Positions 5,610 to 13,272 of a stretch of 15,270 nt of DNA are shown in pieces. The translations under genes and the position numbers were made by a program. Under the pieces are notes generated by a model. It worked only from the letters and a program-made list of their open reading frames with translations. It did no database searches and was not told the origin of the DNA. Source of the DNA: Gammaproteobacteria bacterium (GTDB taxonomy: Bacteria > Pseudomonadota > Gammaproteobacteria > HK1); NCBI GenBank assembly GCA_020444775.1, contig JAGRHX010000571.1, forward strand, positions 1 through 15,270. The letters run 5' to 3'. Position 1 is the stretch's first letter. Each line of letters starts with the position of its first letter.

Positions 5610-8600
5610 TTGTCAGAGCATGCCGAATCCACACAAGCTGCGGATACCCCGGCCGGTGACGCCGCGGCACAGGCTGCTGAGCAGGCCGCCTCCGAGCGGC
5701 GCGTGCAGGCCGAGGTCGGTGTCGCCCGGGAGCTTCGCGGCCACCAGCCGCTGATCCTCGACGAGCCCGACTACTACTGGGAGATCCGCACCGGTGGCGT
5801 GGAGGTGCTTGGCACCCGGATCGAGGACGGTGCGCCGACCACCCTGCGTCGACACTGCATGCACGTCGGTGAACGCCGCGCGGTGTTCGGGCACACGCCG
5901 CTGGACACCCCCAAGGACAACCTGATGGGGTTCATGGCGGTGGCCACCGGCACCACCGAGGTGGTGCGCCGGCACACCGCGGACCTGGAGGTAGCGCTCG
6001 GCGGTCCACGTTTCCGCAGTCGCGCGGCGCTCGAATCACTCGAGCACTGGGTTACCGAGCTCGGCCGGATCATGACCGTCGGCAGCCCGCCCTCGCGTTC
6101 ACCCAGCCGTCTGCCGCCGGTCGAGCCGGGTGAGCCCACCGAGCCCCTGGTGTTCGGCAAGGACGAGGAGATCGCCGGACACACCCAGGACGTGATGTGG
6201 ATGCGACTGAGCGACGGCGAGCTGGCCCTGTTCGGTATCGACGACTTCCAGGTGTCCACCGACAACGGCTTCCTGCTGGTCTCTCCGGAGATGTGGCTGC
6301 AGGTCCGTTCCGAGGAGGCGACCATCGAGTATTGGCCGCTGAACCGGGTCCCCTACCCCGGCGCGCTGCGCGACGCGATCGCCGGCCTGCACCGCCTGCT
6401 GGGGCGCTACCTGGAGAAGGAGCGGCAAGACAACGACCGGGCCGAGATCCGACGCCGCGCGCTCAGCGAGGAGCTACGTCAGCTGAAGTCGGCCGCCGCC
6501 TTCCAGGAGCTGGCCTCGGTCCTCGATCCCAAGGAGATCTATCCGCGCCGCGACGACCATCTGCTCACTGCCGCGACAGTGGTGGGCCAACAGCTCGGCC
6601 TGCAGGTCAATCCGATCCCCCCCTCCGAGGATCTGTCGCGGGTCAAGCATCCGATGGAGGCCATTGCCCGAGCCTCGAAGGTCCGCGCCCGCATGGTGCT
6701 GCTCGGGGTGGACTGGTGGACACGCGATCTCGGCCCGTTGGTGGCCTTTCTCGGCGACGAGGCACGCCAACCGATCGCCCTGCTGCCGAACGGCTCTGGC
6801 TACGACTATATCGATCCGAGTAAGTCGCTGACCCGGCAACCGTTGACGGCAGAGGTCCGCGACGAGATCTGCTCCGACGCCTACATGTTCTATCGCTCGT
6901 TGCCGGAGAAGGTCGGCGGCGTCCTCGACCTGCTGCGCTTCACCGGACGCAAGAACGGTGGCGACATCCTCTTCGCCTTGATGATGGGCGTGTTCGCGAC
7001 CCTGCTCGGCCTGATCGTGCCGCGCGCCACCGGCACCCTGGTGGACAAGGCCATCCCGTTCGCCGACACCGGCCTGGTCTGGCAACTGTTCATCATCCTG
7101 GCGGTGGCCGGTATCGCCACCGGTGTGTTCACCTTTGCCCAGCTCATGACCACGGTACGCACCGGCGTGCGCGCCGAGGTCACGGCGCAATCGGCGATGT
7201 GGGACCGCCTGCTCAGGCTGCGTCCGGACTTCTTTCGCGACTATTCTTCCGGAGACCTGCAGACCCGGGTCAGCGCGGTCAGCGAGATCGCCCGGGAGCT
7301 GAACGGCGCGACCCTGCGCCCGATGATCACCGGCGTGCTGGCGCTGCTCAACTTCCTGCTGCTGTGGTACTACTCCTGGGATCTGGCCAAGATCGCCATC
7401 TGGGCCAGCATCGTGGTGCTGCTGGTGACCATCATCGCCTCCTACTTCGTGCGTCGCTTGTCCTACACGCTGCATGATCTGGAAGGTGACTTCCATGGTC
7501 TGATGACCCAGCTCATCGGGGGTGTGGGCAAGCTGCGCACCTCGGGCTCCGAGCACCGGGCCTTCAACCACTGGGTGTCAAAGTACACCCAGCAGCTGCG
7601 TTACAAGCTGCGTATCCAGTTCATCCAGGACCTCATCAAGGTATTCAACCTGGGGCTCGGACCGGTGGCCACCGCGGTGCTGTTCTGGAAGGCCGTGGAT
7701 CTGACCATCGACCTGCCCATCGATGACGAGAAGCGCATCACCACCGGTGACTTCATCGCCTTCAACACCGCCTTCACCTTGTTCCTGGCCGGCTGGCAGG
7801 ACGTCAGCAACACCCTGGTCAGCGTGCTCGACTCGGTGGTCAAGGGCCGGCGCATCCAACCGCTGCTGTCGGGCGAGCCGGAGGTGGGTGACGAAGCCGC
7901 GGATCCGGGTCGATTGACCGGCGATATCCGTCTGGAGAACGTATCGTTCCGCTACTCGCCGGACGGGCCGCTGATTCTCGATCAGGTCCATTGCGAGGCC
8001 CGACCCGGTGAGTACATCGCGTTCGTCGGGCCGTCCGGCTCGGGCAAGTCGACGATCCTGCGCATGCTGCTCGGCTTCGAGCGCCCGGAGTACGGTCGGG
8101 TGCTCTACGACGGCCAGGATCTGGCCGGCCTGGACGTGCTCGCGGTGCGCCGGCAGATCGGCTCGGTGCTGCAGGAAGGCCGATTGAGCGCCGGCAGCGT
8201 GATGGACAACCTCGCCAACAACGCGGTGGTCACCCACGGTGAGGCCTGGGACGCGGTCGCCGATGCCGGCATGTCCGATGACATCGAGGCGATGCCCATG
8301 GGCTTGCACACGGTGGTCAGCGAAGGTGGTGGCAACCTCTCCGGCGGGCAGCGTCAGCGGCTGCTGATCGCGCGCGCCCTCGCCACCCGTCCGAAGATCG
8401 TGATGTTCGACGAGGCGACCAGCGCGCTCGACAACAAGACCCAGGCGACCGTCAGCGAGGCGCTGGACCGCCGCAAGGTCACGCGACTGGTGATTGCGCA
8501 TCGGCTCAGCACGATCCGCAACGCCGATCGCATCTACGTCCTGGAGAAGGGTCGCATCGTGCAACAGGGCAGCTTCGAGGACCTGAGCGCGCAACCCGGT

Positions 8601-8636
8601 CTGTTCCGCGAGCTGATGCGACGACAGATGGCCTGA
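5610..8636 (+). CDS. NHLM-type ABC permease/ATPase with large N-terminal region
   Basis: This 1008-residue protein matches the second ABC subunit of NHLM-type systems (TIGR03797). The start is TTG at 5610, with AGGAG (5598-5602) seven bases upstream. An Ala/Glu-rich stretch (1-40) is followed by two segments that look like beta-rich, cupin/cNMP-like repeats (about 53-125, and about 194-245 with 'DGELALFGIDDF'). Residues about 280-435 are the family's conserved pre-membrane domain, with 'AIARASKVRARMVLLG' and 'DWWTRDLGPLVAFLGDE'. It has no Cys-His-Asp peptidase triad. The membrane domain is about 450-735. The ATPase has Walker A GPSGSGKS (807-814), signature LSGGQ (910-914), Walker B 'IVMFDEATS' with Asp935-Glu936 and His964. 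It probably forms a heterodimer with the peptidase-containing subunit encoded 84 bases upstream; that pairing is inferred from family context. Confidence 0.92.
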   Translation: MSEHAESTQAADTPAGDAAAQAAEQAASERRVQAEVGVARELRGHQPLILDEPDYYWEIRTGGVEVLGTRIEDGAPTTLRRHCMHVGERRAVFGHTPLDTPKDNLMGFMAVATGTTEVVRRHTADLEVALGGPRFRSRAALESLEHWVTELGRIMTVGSPPSRSPSRLPPVEPGEPTEPLVFGKDEEIAGHTQDVMWMRLSDGELALFGIDDFQVSTDNGFLLVSPEMWLQVRSEEATIEYWPLNRVPYPGALRDAIAGLHRLLGRYLEKERQDNDRAEIRRRALSEELRQLKSAAAFQELASVLDPKEIYPRRDDHLLTAATVVGQQLGLQVNPIPPSEDLSRVKHPMEAIARASKVRARMVLLGVDWWTRDLGPLVAFLGDEARQPIALLPNGSGYDYIDPSKSLTRQPLTAEVRDEICSDAYMFYRSLPEKVGGVLDLLRFTGRKNGGDILFALMMGVFATLLGLIVPRATGTLVDKAIPFADTGLVWQLFIILAVAGIATGVFTFAQLMTTVRTGVRAEVTAQSAMWDRLLRLRPDFFRDYSSGDLQTRVSAVSEIARELNGATLRPMITGVLALLNFLLLWYYSWDLAKIAIWASIVVLLVTIIASYFVRRLSYTLHDLEGDFHGLMTQLIGGVGKLRTSGSEHRAFNHWVSKYTQQLRYKLRIQFIQDLIKVFNLGLGPVATAVLFWKAVDLTIDLPIDDEKRITTGDFIAFNTAFTLFLAGWQDVSNTLVSVLDSVVKGRRIQPLLSGEPEVGDEAADPGRLTGDIRLENVSFRYSPDGPLILDQVHCEARPGEYIAFVGPSGSGKSTILRMLLGFERPEYGRVLYDGQDLAGLDVLAVRRQIGSVLQEGRLSAGSVMDNLANNAVVTHGEAWDAVADAGMSDDIEAMPMGLHTVVSEGGGNLSGGQRQRLLIARALATRPKIVMFDEATSALDNKTQATVSEALDRRKVTRLVIAHRLSTIRNADRIYVLEKGRIVQQGSFEDLSAQPGLFRELMRRQMA

Positions 8637-8687
8637 GGCTCGCGTCCGCACCGCCCTATCGACGGCCTGTTCCGCGAACGGCCCCCG

Positions 8688-8704
8688 ATCGGTCCCCGAC
8701 CGAT
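8688..8704 (+). promoter_or_regulatory. Intergenic hairpin before adaptor 2
   Basis: ATCGGTC (8688-8694) and GACCGAT (8698-8704) form a perfect 7-bp stem with a CCC loop. Just upstream, GGCC-T-GTT (8664-8671) can pair with AACGGCC (8677-8683) with one bulge. Both lie in the 98-base gap after the permease/ATPase gene and before GGAAAG (8722-8727), the ribosome-binding site of the next gene. No T-run is seen. Confidence 0.35.
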
Positions 8705-8734
8705 ATCAAGAGAAGACGTCCGGAAAGACAACAG

Positions 8735-10201
8735 ATGGCACAGCAAGAATCGAACGACAGCAAAGAGGTGCTCGACCCGGAACGGGTGCACCGCGCGCTC
8801 AACGTGATTCGCAAGGGTAGCTGGGGCGTGCCGATCGGACTGGCTATCGGCCTGTTCTTCTCCTTGTTGTTCATGCTCCTGGGTGAGATCCCGATGACTG
8901 GCGAAGGCCGGGCCATGTTTCTCACCCCGGGCACGGTGGTGCCCTTCGAAGCGACCGCCAGCGGACAGATCGTGCAGTGGCACAAGAACGTCGGCGACGA
9001 GGTCCGAAAGGGCGATCTGCTCGCCAGCCTGGATCAGCCGGACATCGCCAAGCAGCTCGAGCAGGCCGAGGCGCGTCTGGGCGAGCTGACCGAACGCAAC
9101 AAGGTGATCGAGGAGATGCTCGACACCTATACCGGGCTGGCACTGGAGGCTGTCGCGCAGCGCGAGTCGATGCTGCGTACCCGGGTGCAGGCGCTGGAGA
9201 ACCAGATCGGCGACAGCCGTGGCATCACCCAGCGCAATTTCGCCGCGACCCGCGAGCTCATGAAGCAGAAGAAGGAAAGTCTGGAAGCCGCCCGCAAGGT
9301 CGAGATCCAGCGGCTGGCCGAGGAACAGCAGAAGCTCGACACGGTGCGAAAGCTGCGTGCCCAGCAGCTACGCACCGAGGACCAGCTGGTCGATGCCCAG
9401 CAGAGCGTCATCAATCAGCGTATCCGTCTGTCCGACGCTACCCTGCGGCTGGTGCGTCATTCGCTCGACGAGGCGCGTGACAATCAGAAGCAGCTCGATG
9501 CCCAGAACGATCTGCAGGGACGCGAGGAAGCCCTCATGGACCTGAAGCTCGAGCTGGGTGAGATCGAGAATCGCCGTATCGAGCTCGAACGACAGCGCGC
9601 CGAGACACGTTTCCAGCAAGAGCTCGAGATCGCCGAGCTCGAGCGAGAAATCGACCGCCTCCGCCAACAGCTCTCCGAGAACAGCTCGCTGCTGGCCGAG
9701 CGTAGCGGACGCATCCTGGAGCTGACCCGGGCACCGGGCGAGGTGATCAGCAAGGGCGTACGACTGGGCTCCATCGACACCCACGACGGCACACGCAGCC
9801 TGAAGGCGGTCTCGTACTTCACGGTCAAGGACGGCAAGCGCATCCAACCGGGTATGCAGGTGCGGCTGACCCCCTCGACGGTTCAGCAGGAACGTTTCGG
9901 CAGCCTGGTCGCCACCGTCGACAGCGTCGCTGCTTTTCCGGTCACTGCCGATGGTGCGGCCACGGTAGTCGGTAACAGCAAGGTAGCCAGCGATCTGACC
10001 AAGGACGGACGCGTGATCGAGGTGGTCCTGAACCTGGAAACCGATCCCAACCATCCGACCGGATTCCGTTGGGATCTGGCCGGTGGCCCGAGCTTCCCGG
10101 TCACCTCCGGCACCCTGGCGACCGCGCACGCTGACATCGAGCGGGTGCCGCCGCTGGCCATGGTGGTGCCGATCCTGCGGCATTGGCAGGGCTTCTTCTG
10201 A
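8735..10201 (+). CDS. HlyD-family periplasmic adaptor 2, NHLM-type secretion protein
   Basis: This 488-residue adaptor is a paralogue of the one at 1648-3114. It has a short N-terminal cytoplasmic part, one membrane segment (about 31-50, 'GLAIGLFFSLLFMLLG') and a first lipoyl half-motif (about 68-104, 'KNVGDEVRKGDLLASLDQPD'). A long charged coiled coil rich in Leu, Glu, Arg and Gln runs to about 330. Then come the second lipoyl half ('APGEVISKGVRLGSID') and a C-terminal domain sharing 'SPSTV/TPSTV', 'FPVT', 'VGNS-VAS' and 'TDP--P-GF-W' with adaptor 1. It ends 'MVVPILRHWQGFF'. The ATG follows GGAAAG (8722-8727) by seven bases. The N-terminus lacks the 'SPEQLD' block of adaptor 1, so the two may contact different partners inside the cell. 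It should link the exporter to the TolC-like protein encoded next. Confidence 0.92.
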   Translation: MAQQESNDSKEVLDPERVHRALNVIRKGSWGVPIGLAIGLFFSLLFMLLGEIPMTGEGRAMFLTPGTVVPFEATASGQIVQWHKNVGDEVRKGDLLASLDQPDIAKQLEQAEARLGELTERNKVIEEMLDTYTGLALEAVAQRESMLRTRVQALENQIGDSRGITQRNFAATRELMKQKKESLEAARKVEIQRLAEEQQKLDTVRKLRAQQLRTEDQLVDAQQSVINQRIRLSDATLRLVRHSLDEARDNQKQLDAQNDLQGREEALMDLKLELGEIENRRIELERQRAETRFQQELEIAELEREIDRLRQQLSENSSLLAERSGRILELTRAPGEVISKGVRLGSIDTHDGTRSLKAVSYFTVKDGKRIQPGMQVRLTPSTVQQERFGSLVATVDSVAAFPVTADGAATVVGNSKVASDLTKDGRVIEVVLNLETDPNHPTGFRWDLAGGPSFPVTSGTLATAHADIERVPPLAMVVPILRHWQGFF

Positions 10202-10244
10202 GTCCGGCGCCGGCGGCCGAGCAGCGAAATGACTCGATCTGAAC

Positions 10245-10320
10245 CGGTCATTAACTTAAGATCGCATCATAATTACATAGCCTAACTACCTGAATCTGCT
10301 TTACGATACGCTCAATCGCG
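10245..10320. promoter_or_regulatory. AT-rich patch with promoter-like elements before the TolC-like gene
   Basis: Bases 10251-10320 are about 39% G+C (27 of 70), far below the rest of the window. CATAAT at 10268-10273 matches the -10 consensus at five of six bases but has only a poor -35 (CGGTCA at 10245-10250). An alternative pair is TTAACT (10251-10256) and TACATA (10274-10279) with a 17-base spacer. A promoter for the TolC-like gene and the genes after it is plausible, which would make it a second transcription unit. No T-rich terminator of the preceding gene is visible. Confidence 0.35.
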
Positions 10321-10465
10321 CCATCGGCGTAGAGCGTCGTGCGAGTACCGCGCGCAGAGCAAGCCAGATCCAGCACCACTAACGCCACGGCCGCGCGCTT
10401 CTCCAGCTCGCACCGACCCGCCGGCGCTTGGTGGGGACACTGGATCCAGTCGTGGGAGTGGACAC

Positions 10466-12304
10466 ATGCAACTTTGGGGGCACCCTTGGGGGCAGCCTTG
10501 CGGGCAACGTTCGCAACGACACCGGGAATCCGCCCGGACCCGGCCGTGGCGAGGCATTCTCCTCGGACTCGGCGGCAGCGCACTGATCATCAGCCTGCCC
10601 GGCTGTCAGCGCTATGGCTTGTTCAAGCCAGAGCCCAAGGAGCCCCTGATGGAGCAGGAGGTTGCGCTTGCCCTGCAGAGCGCGCCCGAGTTCGACTATG
10701 CACCGTTGCTGCAGCGTCCGGCAATCACGCCGGATGAGGTCGACATCGACAAGAACGAGCGCAACCAGTACGAGACGGCGCGCAACGCCGCAACCATCGA
10801 ACCGGGCGAGGACAGCTTCGAGCTGACCGTCGAGGATCTGCGCCGCTACGTGCTCGAGAACAACCTCGACATCAAGGTGGTCGAGGTGGATCCGGCCACG
10901 GCGGAGCAGAGACTGCTCGCCGAGAAGGCCAAGTTCGAGGACGTCTTCACCGGCTCCACGACGTACACCAAATCCTACGACCGCGTCTCCAAGCAGGCTG
11001 ACACCATCTCCGTGTCGCCGAGCGTTCAGGTGCCGATGCGTGACGGCAGCTCACTGACCCTGAGCATGCCCTACACCCATACCGACAGCGACGTCGCGAG
11101 CGCTCTAGGTGGTCAGGTCGGACGCACCGACACGCTCGGTCTGTCGGCCAGTCTCAGCATCCCGCTGTTCCGTAACGCCGGCACCTTCGTCAACACCGCA
11201 TCCATCCGCAGCGCGGCGCTGGCCCTGAGGCAGACCGACTCACGTACCCGGCTCGCCGCTATCCGGGTGCTGGCGAATGCCGAGAAGGCCTACTGGAACT
11301 ACTACGGCGCGTTCGAGATCCTCGCCATCCAGCTCCGTCAGTACCAGCTTGCCCAGGAGCAGCTGCAGGCGGCCGTCAAGCTGGTCGAGGAAGGCGTGCG
11401 CACCAAGGTCGAGATCACGCGCGCCGAGTCCGGGGTGGCGACGCGCTTCGACAGCGTCATCCAGGCCGAGACCAACCGCCGGCGTACCGAGCGCGAGCTG
11501 AAGCGTTCCATCAATCTGGCCGGGCTGCCCCTGGATGGGCAGACCGCGCTGCGACCGACCACCCTGCCCACGCCGCTCGGTCTGACCTTCGAGCGCGACA
11601 ACGTGGTCCGGCTGGCAACCTTGAACCGCATGGAGCTGCTGGAGAACGAGATCCAGCTGCTGATCGACCAGATCAACATCGACACCAGTCGCAATCAGGT
11701 GTTGCCGTCGGTGTCGCTGGATCTCAGCTACGGCTTCTCAGGTCAAGGCAGCAAGTTCGCCAAGGCCGTGGAGAACCTGTTCCGCGAGGAATACGACACC
11801 TGGTCGGCCGGCGTCACCGCGAGCGTGCCACTGTGGGGCAACGAGGCTGCCCAGGCGCGTCTGCGTGAACAGGTGCTGAATCGTTCCAAGACCCGGCTGA
11901 ACCGGGACGCGCTGCTGCTCTCCATACGCCAGGACGTGCTCAACGCCATCGACGCGGTGGAGCAGAACTGGCAGCGGATACTCTCCAACCGGCGTGCCAC
12001 CGAGCGTGCGCAGCAGACCTATCTGGAAGAGCAGCAACAGTTCGCATTTGGTGAAATCACCGGCACCGACCTGCTGAACGCACTGACCGAGGTATCGACC
12101 GCCGCGATCAACGAGGTGCAATCGATGGTCGACTACCAGAACGCGCTGGTCGATCTGGCATTCGCCACCGGCACCACCCTCGGGCAGAGCGGGGTGTTAT
12201 GGGAACCGGCGAAGGTCGAGGATCAACCGGGCCGGCAGTACCGGGTCAAACCGCTGGACGCGTTTCAGACGCGATTCCAGCTACCCGAGCTGGGCAAGCA
12301 GTAG
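10466..12304 (+). CDS. TolC-family outer-membrane efflux lipoprotein
   Basis: This 612-residue protein is an outer-membrane factor that would form the exit channel for the adaptor/exporter complex. The ATG at 10466 has GGGAG (10454-10458) seven bases upstream. An unusually long N-terminal region (about 29 residues, with 'WGHPWGQPCGQ') precedes a hydrophobic stretch (about 30-45) and the lipobox-like 'SLPGC' with Cys47; residues +2/+3 are Gln-Arg, which favours outer-membrane sorting. A Glu/Pro-rich region of about 70 residues follows, then the TolC-type part from about 118 ('VEDLRRYVLENNLDIKVVEVD'), with alternating helical and beta-strand segments and repeats such as 'YWNYYGAFEILAIQLRQYQLAQEQLQ'. 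It is longer than typical TolC proteins because of the N-terminal extension. It lies 264 bases after adaptor 2, behind an AT-rich promoter-like patch. TolC family membership is clear; the lipoprotein call is less certain. Confidence 0.88.
   Translation: MQLWGHPWGQPCGQRSQRHRESARTRPWRGILLGLGGSALIISLPGCQRYGLFKPEPKEPLMEQEVALALQSAPEFDYAPLLQRPAITPDEVDIDKNERNQYETARNAATIEPGEDSFELTVEDLRRYVLENNLDIKVVEVDPATAEQRLLAEKAKFEDVFTGSTTYTKSYDRVSKQADTISVSPSVQVPMRDGSSLTLSMPYTHTDSDVASALGGQVGRTDTLGLSASLSIPLFRNAGTFVNTASIRSAALALRQTDSRTRLAAIRVLANAEKAYWNYYGAFEILAIQLRQYQLAQEQLQAAVKLVEEGVRTKVEITRAESGVATRFDSVIQAETNRRRTERELKRSINLAGLPLDGQTALRPTTLPTPLGLTFERDNVVRLATLNRMELLENEIQLLIDQINIDTSRNQVLPSVSLDLSYGFSGQGSKFAKAVENLFREEYDTWSAGVTASVPLWGNEAAQARLREQVLNRSKTRLNRDALLLSIRQDVLNAIDAVEQNWQRILSNRRATERAQQTYLEEQQQFAFGEITGTDLLNALTEVSTAAINEVQSMVDYQNALVDLAFATGTTLGQSGVLWEPAKVEDQPGRQYRVKPLDAFQTRFQLPELGKQ
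10472..10507 (+). repeat. Three in-frame 12-bp tandem repeats in the signal-sequence region
   Basis: Units at 10472-10483, 10484-10495 and 10496-10507 (pattern C-TTGGGGGCA-, third unit with TGCGGG) encode Leu-Trp-Gly-His, Pro-Trp-Gly-Gln and Pro-Cys-Gly-Gln. The repeat sits in the n-region before the hydrophobic core of the predicted lipoprotein signal. A 12-base unit keeps the reading frame whatever the copy number. Confidence 0.7.
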
Positions 12305-12325
12305 CGGCGGCGCGCAGCGCCGCCG
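12305..12325 (+). promoter_or_regulatory. Perfect 9-bp hairpin directly after the TolC-like stop codon
   Basis: CGGCGGCGC (12305-12313) and GCGCCGCCG (12317-12325) form a perfect 9-bp stem with the three-base loop GCA, starting at the base after the TAG at 12302-12304. There is no T-run, so it is not a classical terminator. It may stall exonucleases or lower read-through into the ABC-2 genes. Confidence 0.45.
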
Positions 12326-12369
12326 GGTACCGTGTCCCGGCACCCCGTCGCTCGGTACTGGAGGACGGC

Positions 12370-13272
12370 ATGCCGATGGCGAGCGAAGCGGCCGCGGATC
12401 CGCTGGTCAGCATCGAAGCAGCCTACAAGCGCTTTGCCGACGTGCAGGCGCTGGACGGCGCCACGCTGGTGCTGTTCGGTGGCGAGTGTCTGGGGCTGCT
12501 GGGCCCGAACGGCGCCGGTAAGAGCACGTTGGTTCGCAGCGTGACCGGCCGGGTCCGACTCGATGCCGGCGATGTGCGTGTGCATTCGCCCGACGCCGCC
12601 GCTGCACACGGCATCGGTGTGGTGCCGCAGGAGATCGCCCTCTACCCGACGCTCAGTGCCCGTGAGAACCTGCGCATCTTCTCCGCCCTGCGTGGTCTGC
12701 ACGGCTCGCAACGGCAGCGACGGATCGAGTGGGCGCTGCAGGCCAGCGGTCTGCAGGAGCGCGCCGAGCAGCGTGTCGAAACCTTCTCCGGTGGTATGCA
12801 GCGGCGTCTGAACCTGGTCATCGCGCTGCTCGACGAACCCGCGGTGCTGCTGCTCGACGAGCCGACGGTTGGCGTGGATCCCCAGAGTCGCGAGCGCATC
12901 TGGTCCATCCTCGACGGGCACAGACGCGCCGGTGCCGGCCTGTTGTTGACCACCCATCAGTTGGACGAGGCGGAAGAGTTCTGCGATCGCATCGCAATCA
13001 TCGATGAAGGCCGGATCATCGAAACCGGCACCGTGCAGGAGATCATCGGTCGCAGCATCGGTACCCGCACCCGGGTCCGTCTGCAGCTCGCCGATCCCGG
13101 CACCAACAATCGCTGGCAGAGCGTGGAGATGGACAGCCCCGGACGCGAGCTGGCGCCGCTGCTGGATGATCTGGCGCGGCGCGGTGAGACGGTCCTGGAC
13201 ATCCGTCTGGAGCGGCCGTCGCTGCAGCGGGCCTTCCTTTCCCTGACCGGCAAGGACCTGCGCAATGAGTGA
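12370..13272 (+). CDS. ABC-2-type transporter ATP-binding protein (CcmA/NatA-like)
   Basis: This 300-residue stand-alone ATPase would power the ABC-2 permease encoded by the overlapping next gene. It has Walker A GPNGAGKS (45-52), Q-loop 'VPQE' (Gln87), signature FSGGM (139-143), Walker B 'VLLLDEPT' with Asp163-Glu164, D-loop 'GVDP' and switch His196 in 'TTHQLDEAE'. The FSGGM signature and 'EPTVGVDPQSR' are typical of the DrrA/NatA/CcmA class, which moves drugs, lipids, ions or polysaccharides and is unlike the two fused exporters upstream. Residues about 225-300 form the usual C-terminal extension. The start is the ATG at 12370, five bases after GGAGG (12360-12364). The frame is open further upstream to 12199, but that part overlaps the TolC-like gene. 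Its stop overlaps the permease start by eight bases, so the two are translationally coupled. Confidence 0.93.
   Translation: MPMASEAAADPLVSIEAAYKRFADVQALDGATLVLFGGECLGLLGPNGAGKSTLVRSVTGRVRLDAGDVRVHSPDAAAAHGIGVVPQEIALYPTLSARENLRIFSALRGLHGSQRQRRIEWALQASGLQERAEQRVETFSGGMQRRLNLVIALLDEPAVLLLDEPTVGVDPQSRERIWSILDGHRRAGAGLLLTTHQLDEAEEFCDRIAIIDEGRIIETGTVQEIIGRSIGTRTRVRLQLADPGTNNRWQSVEMDSPGRELAPLLDDLARRGETVLDIRLERPSLQRAFLSLTGKDLRNE

Noticed and set aside
12199..12369. Longer frame upstream of the ABC-2 ATPase start
   Set aside because: It overlaps the TolC-like gene in another frame. A strong GGAGG sits just before the ATG at 12370, where the ATPase fold begins.
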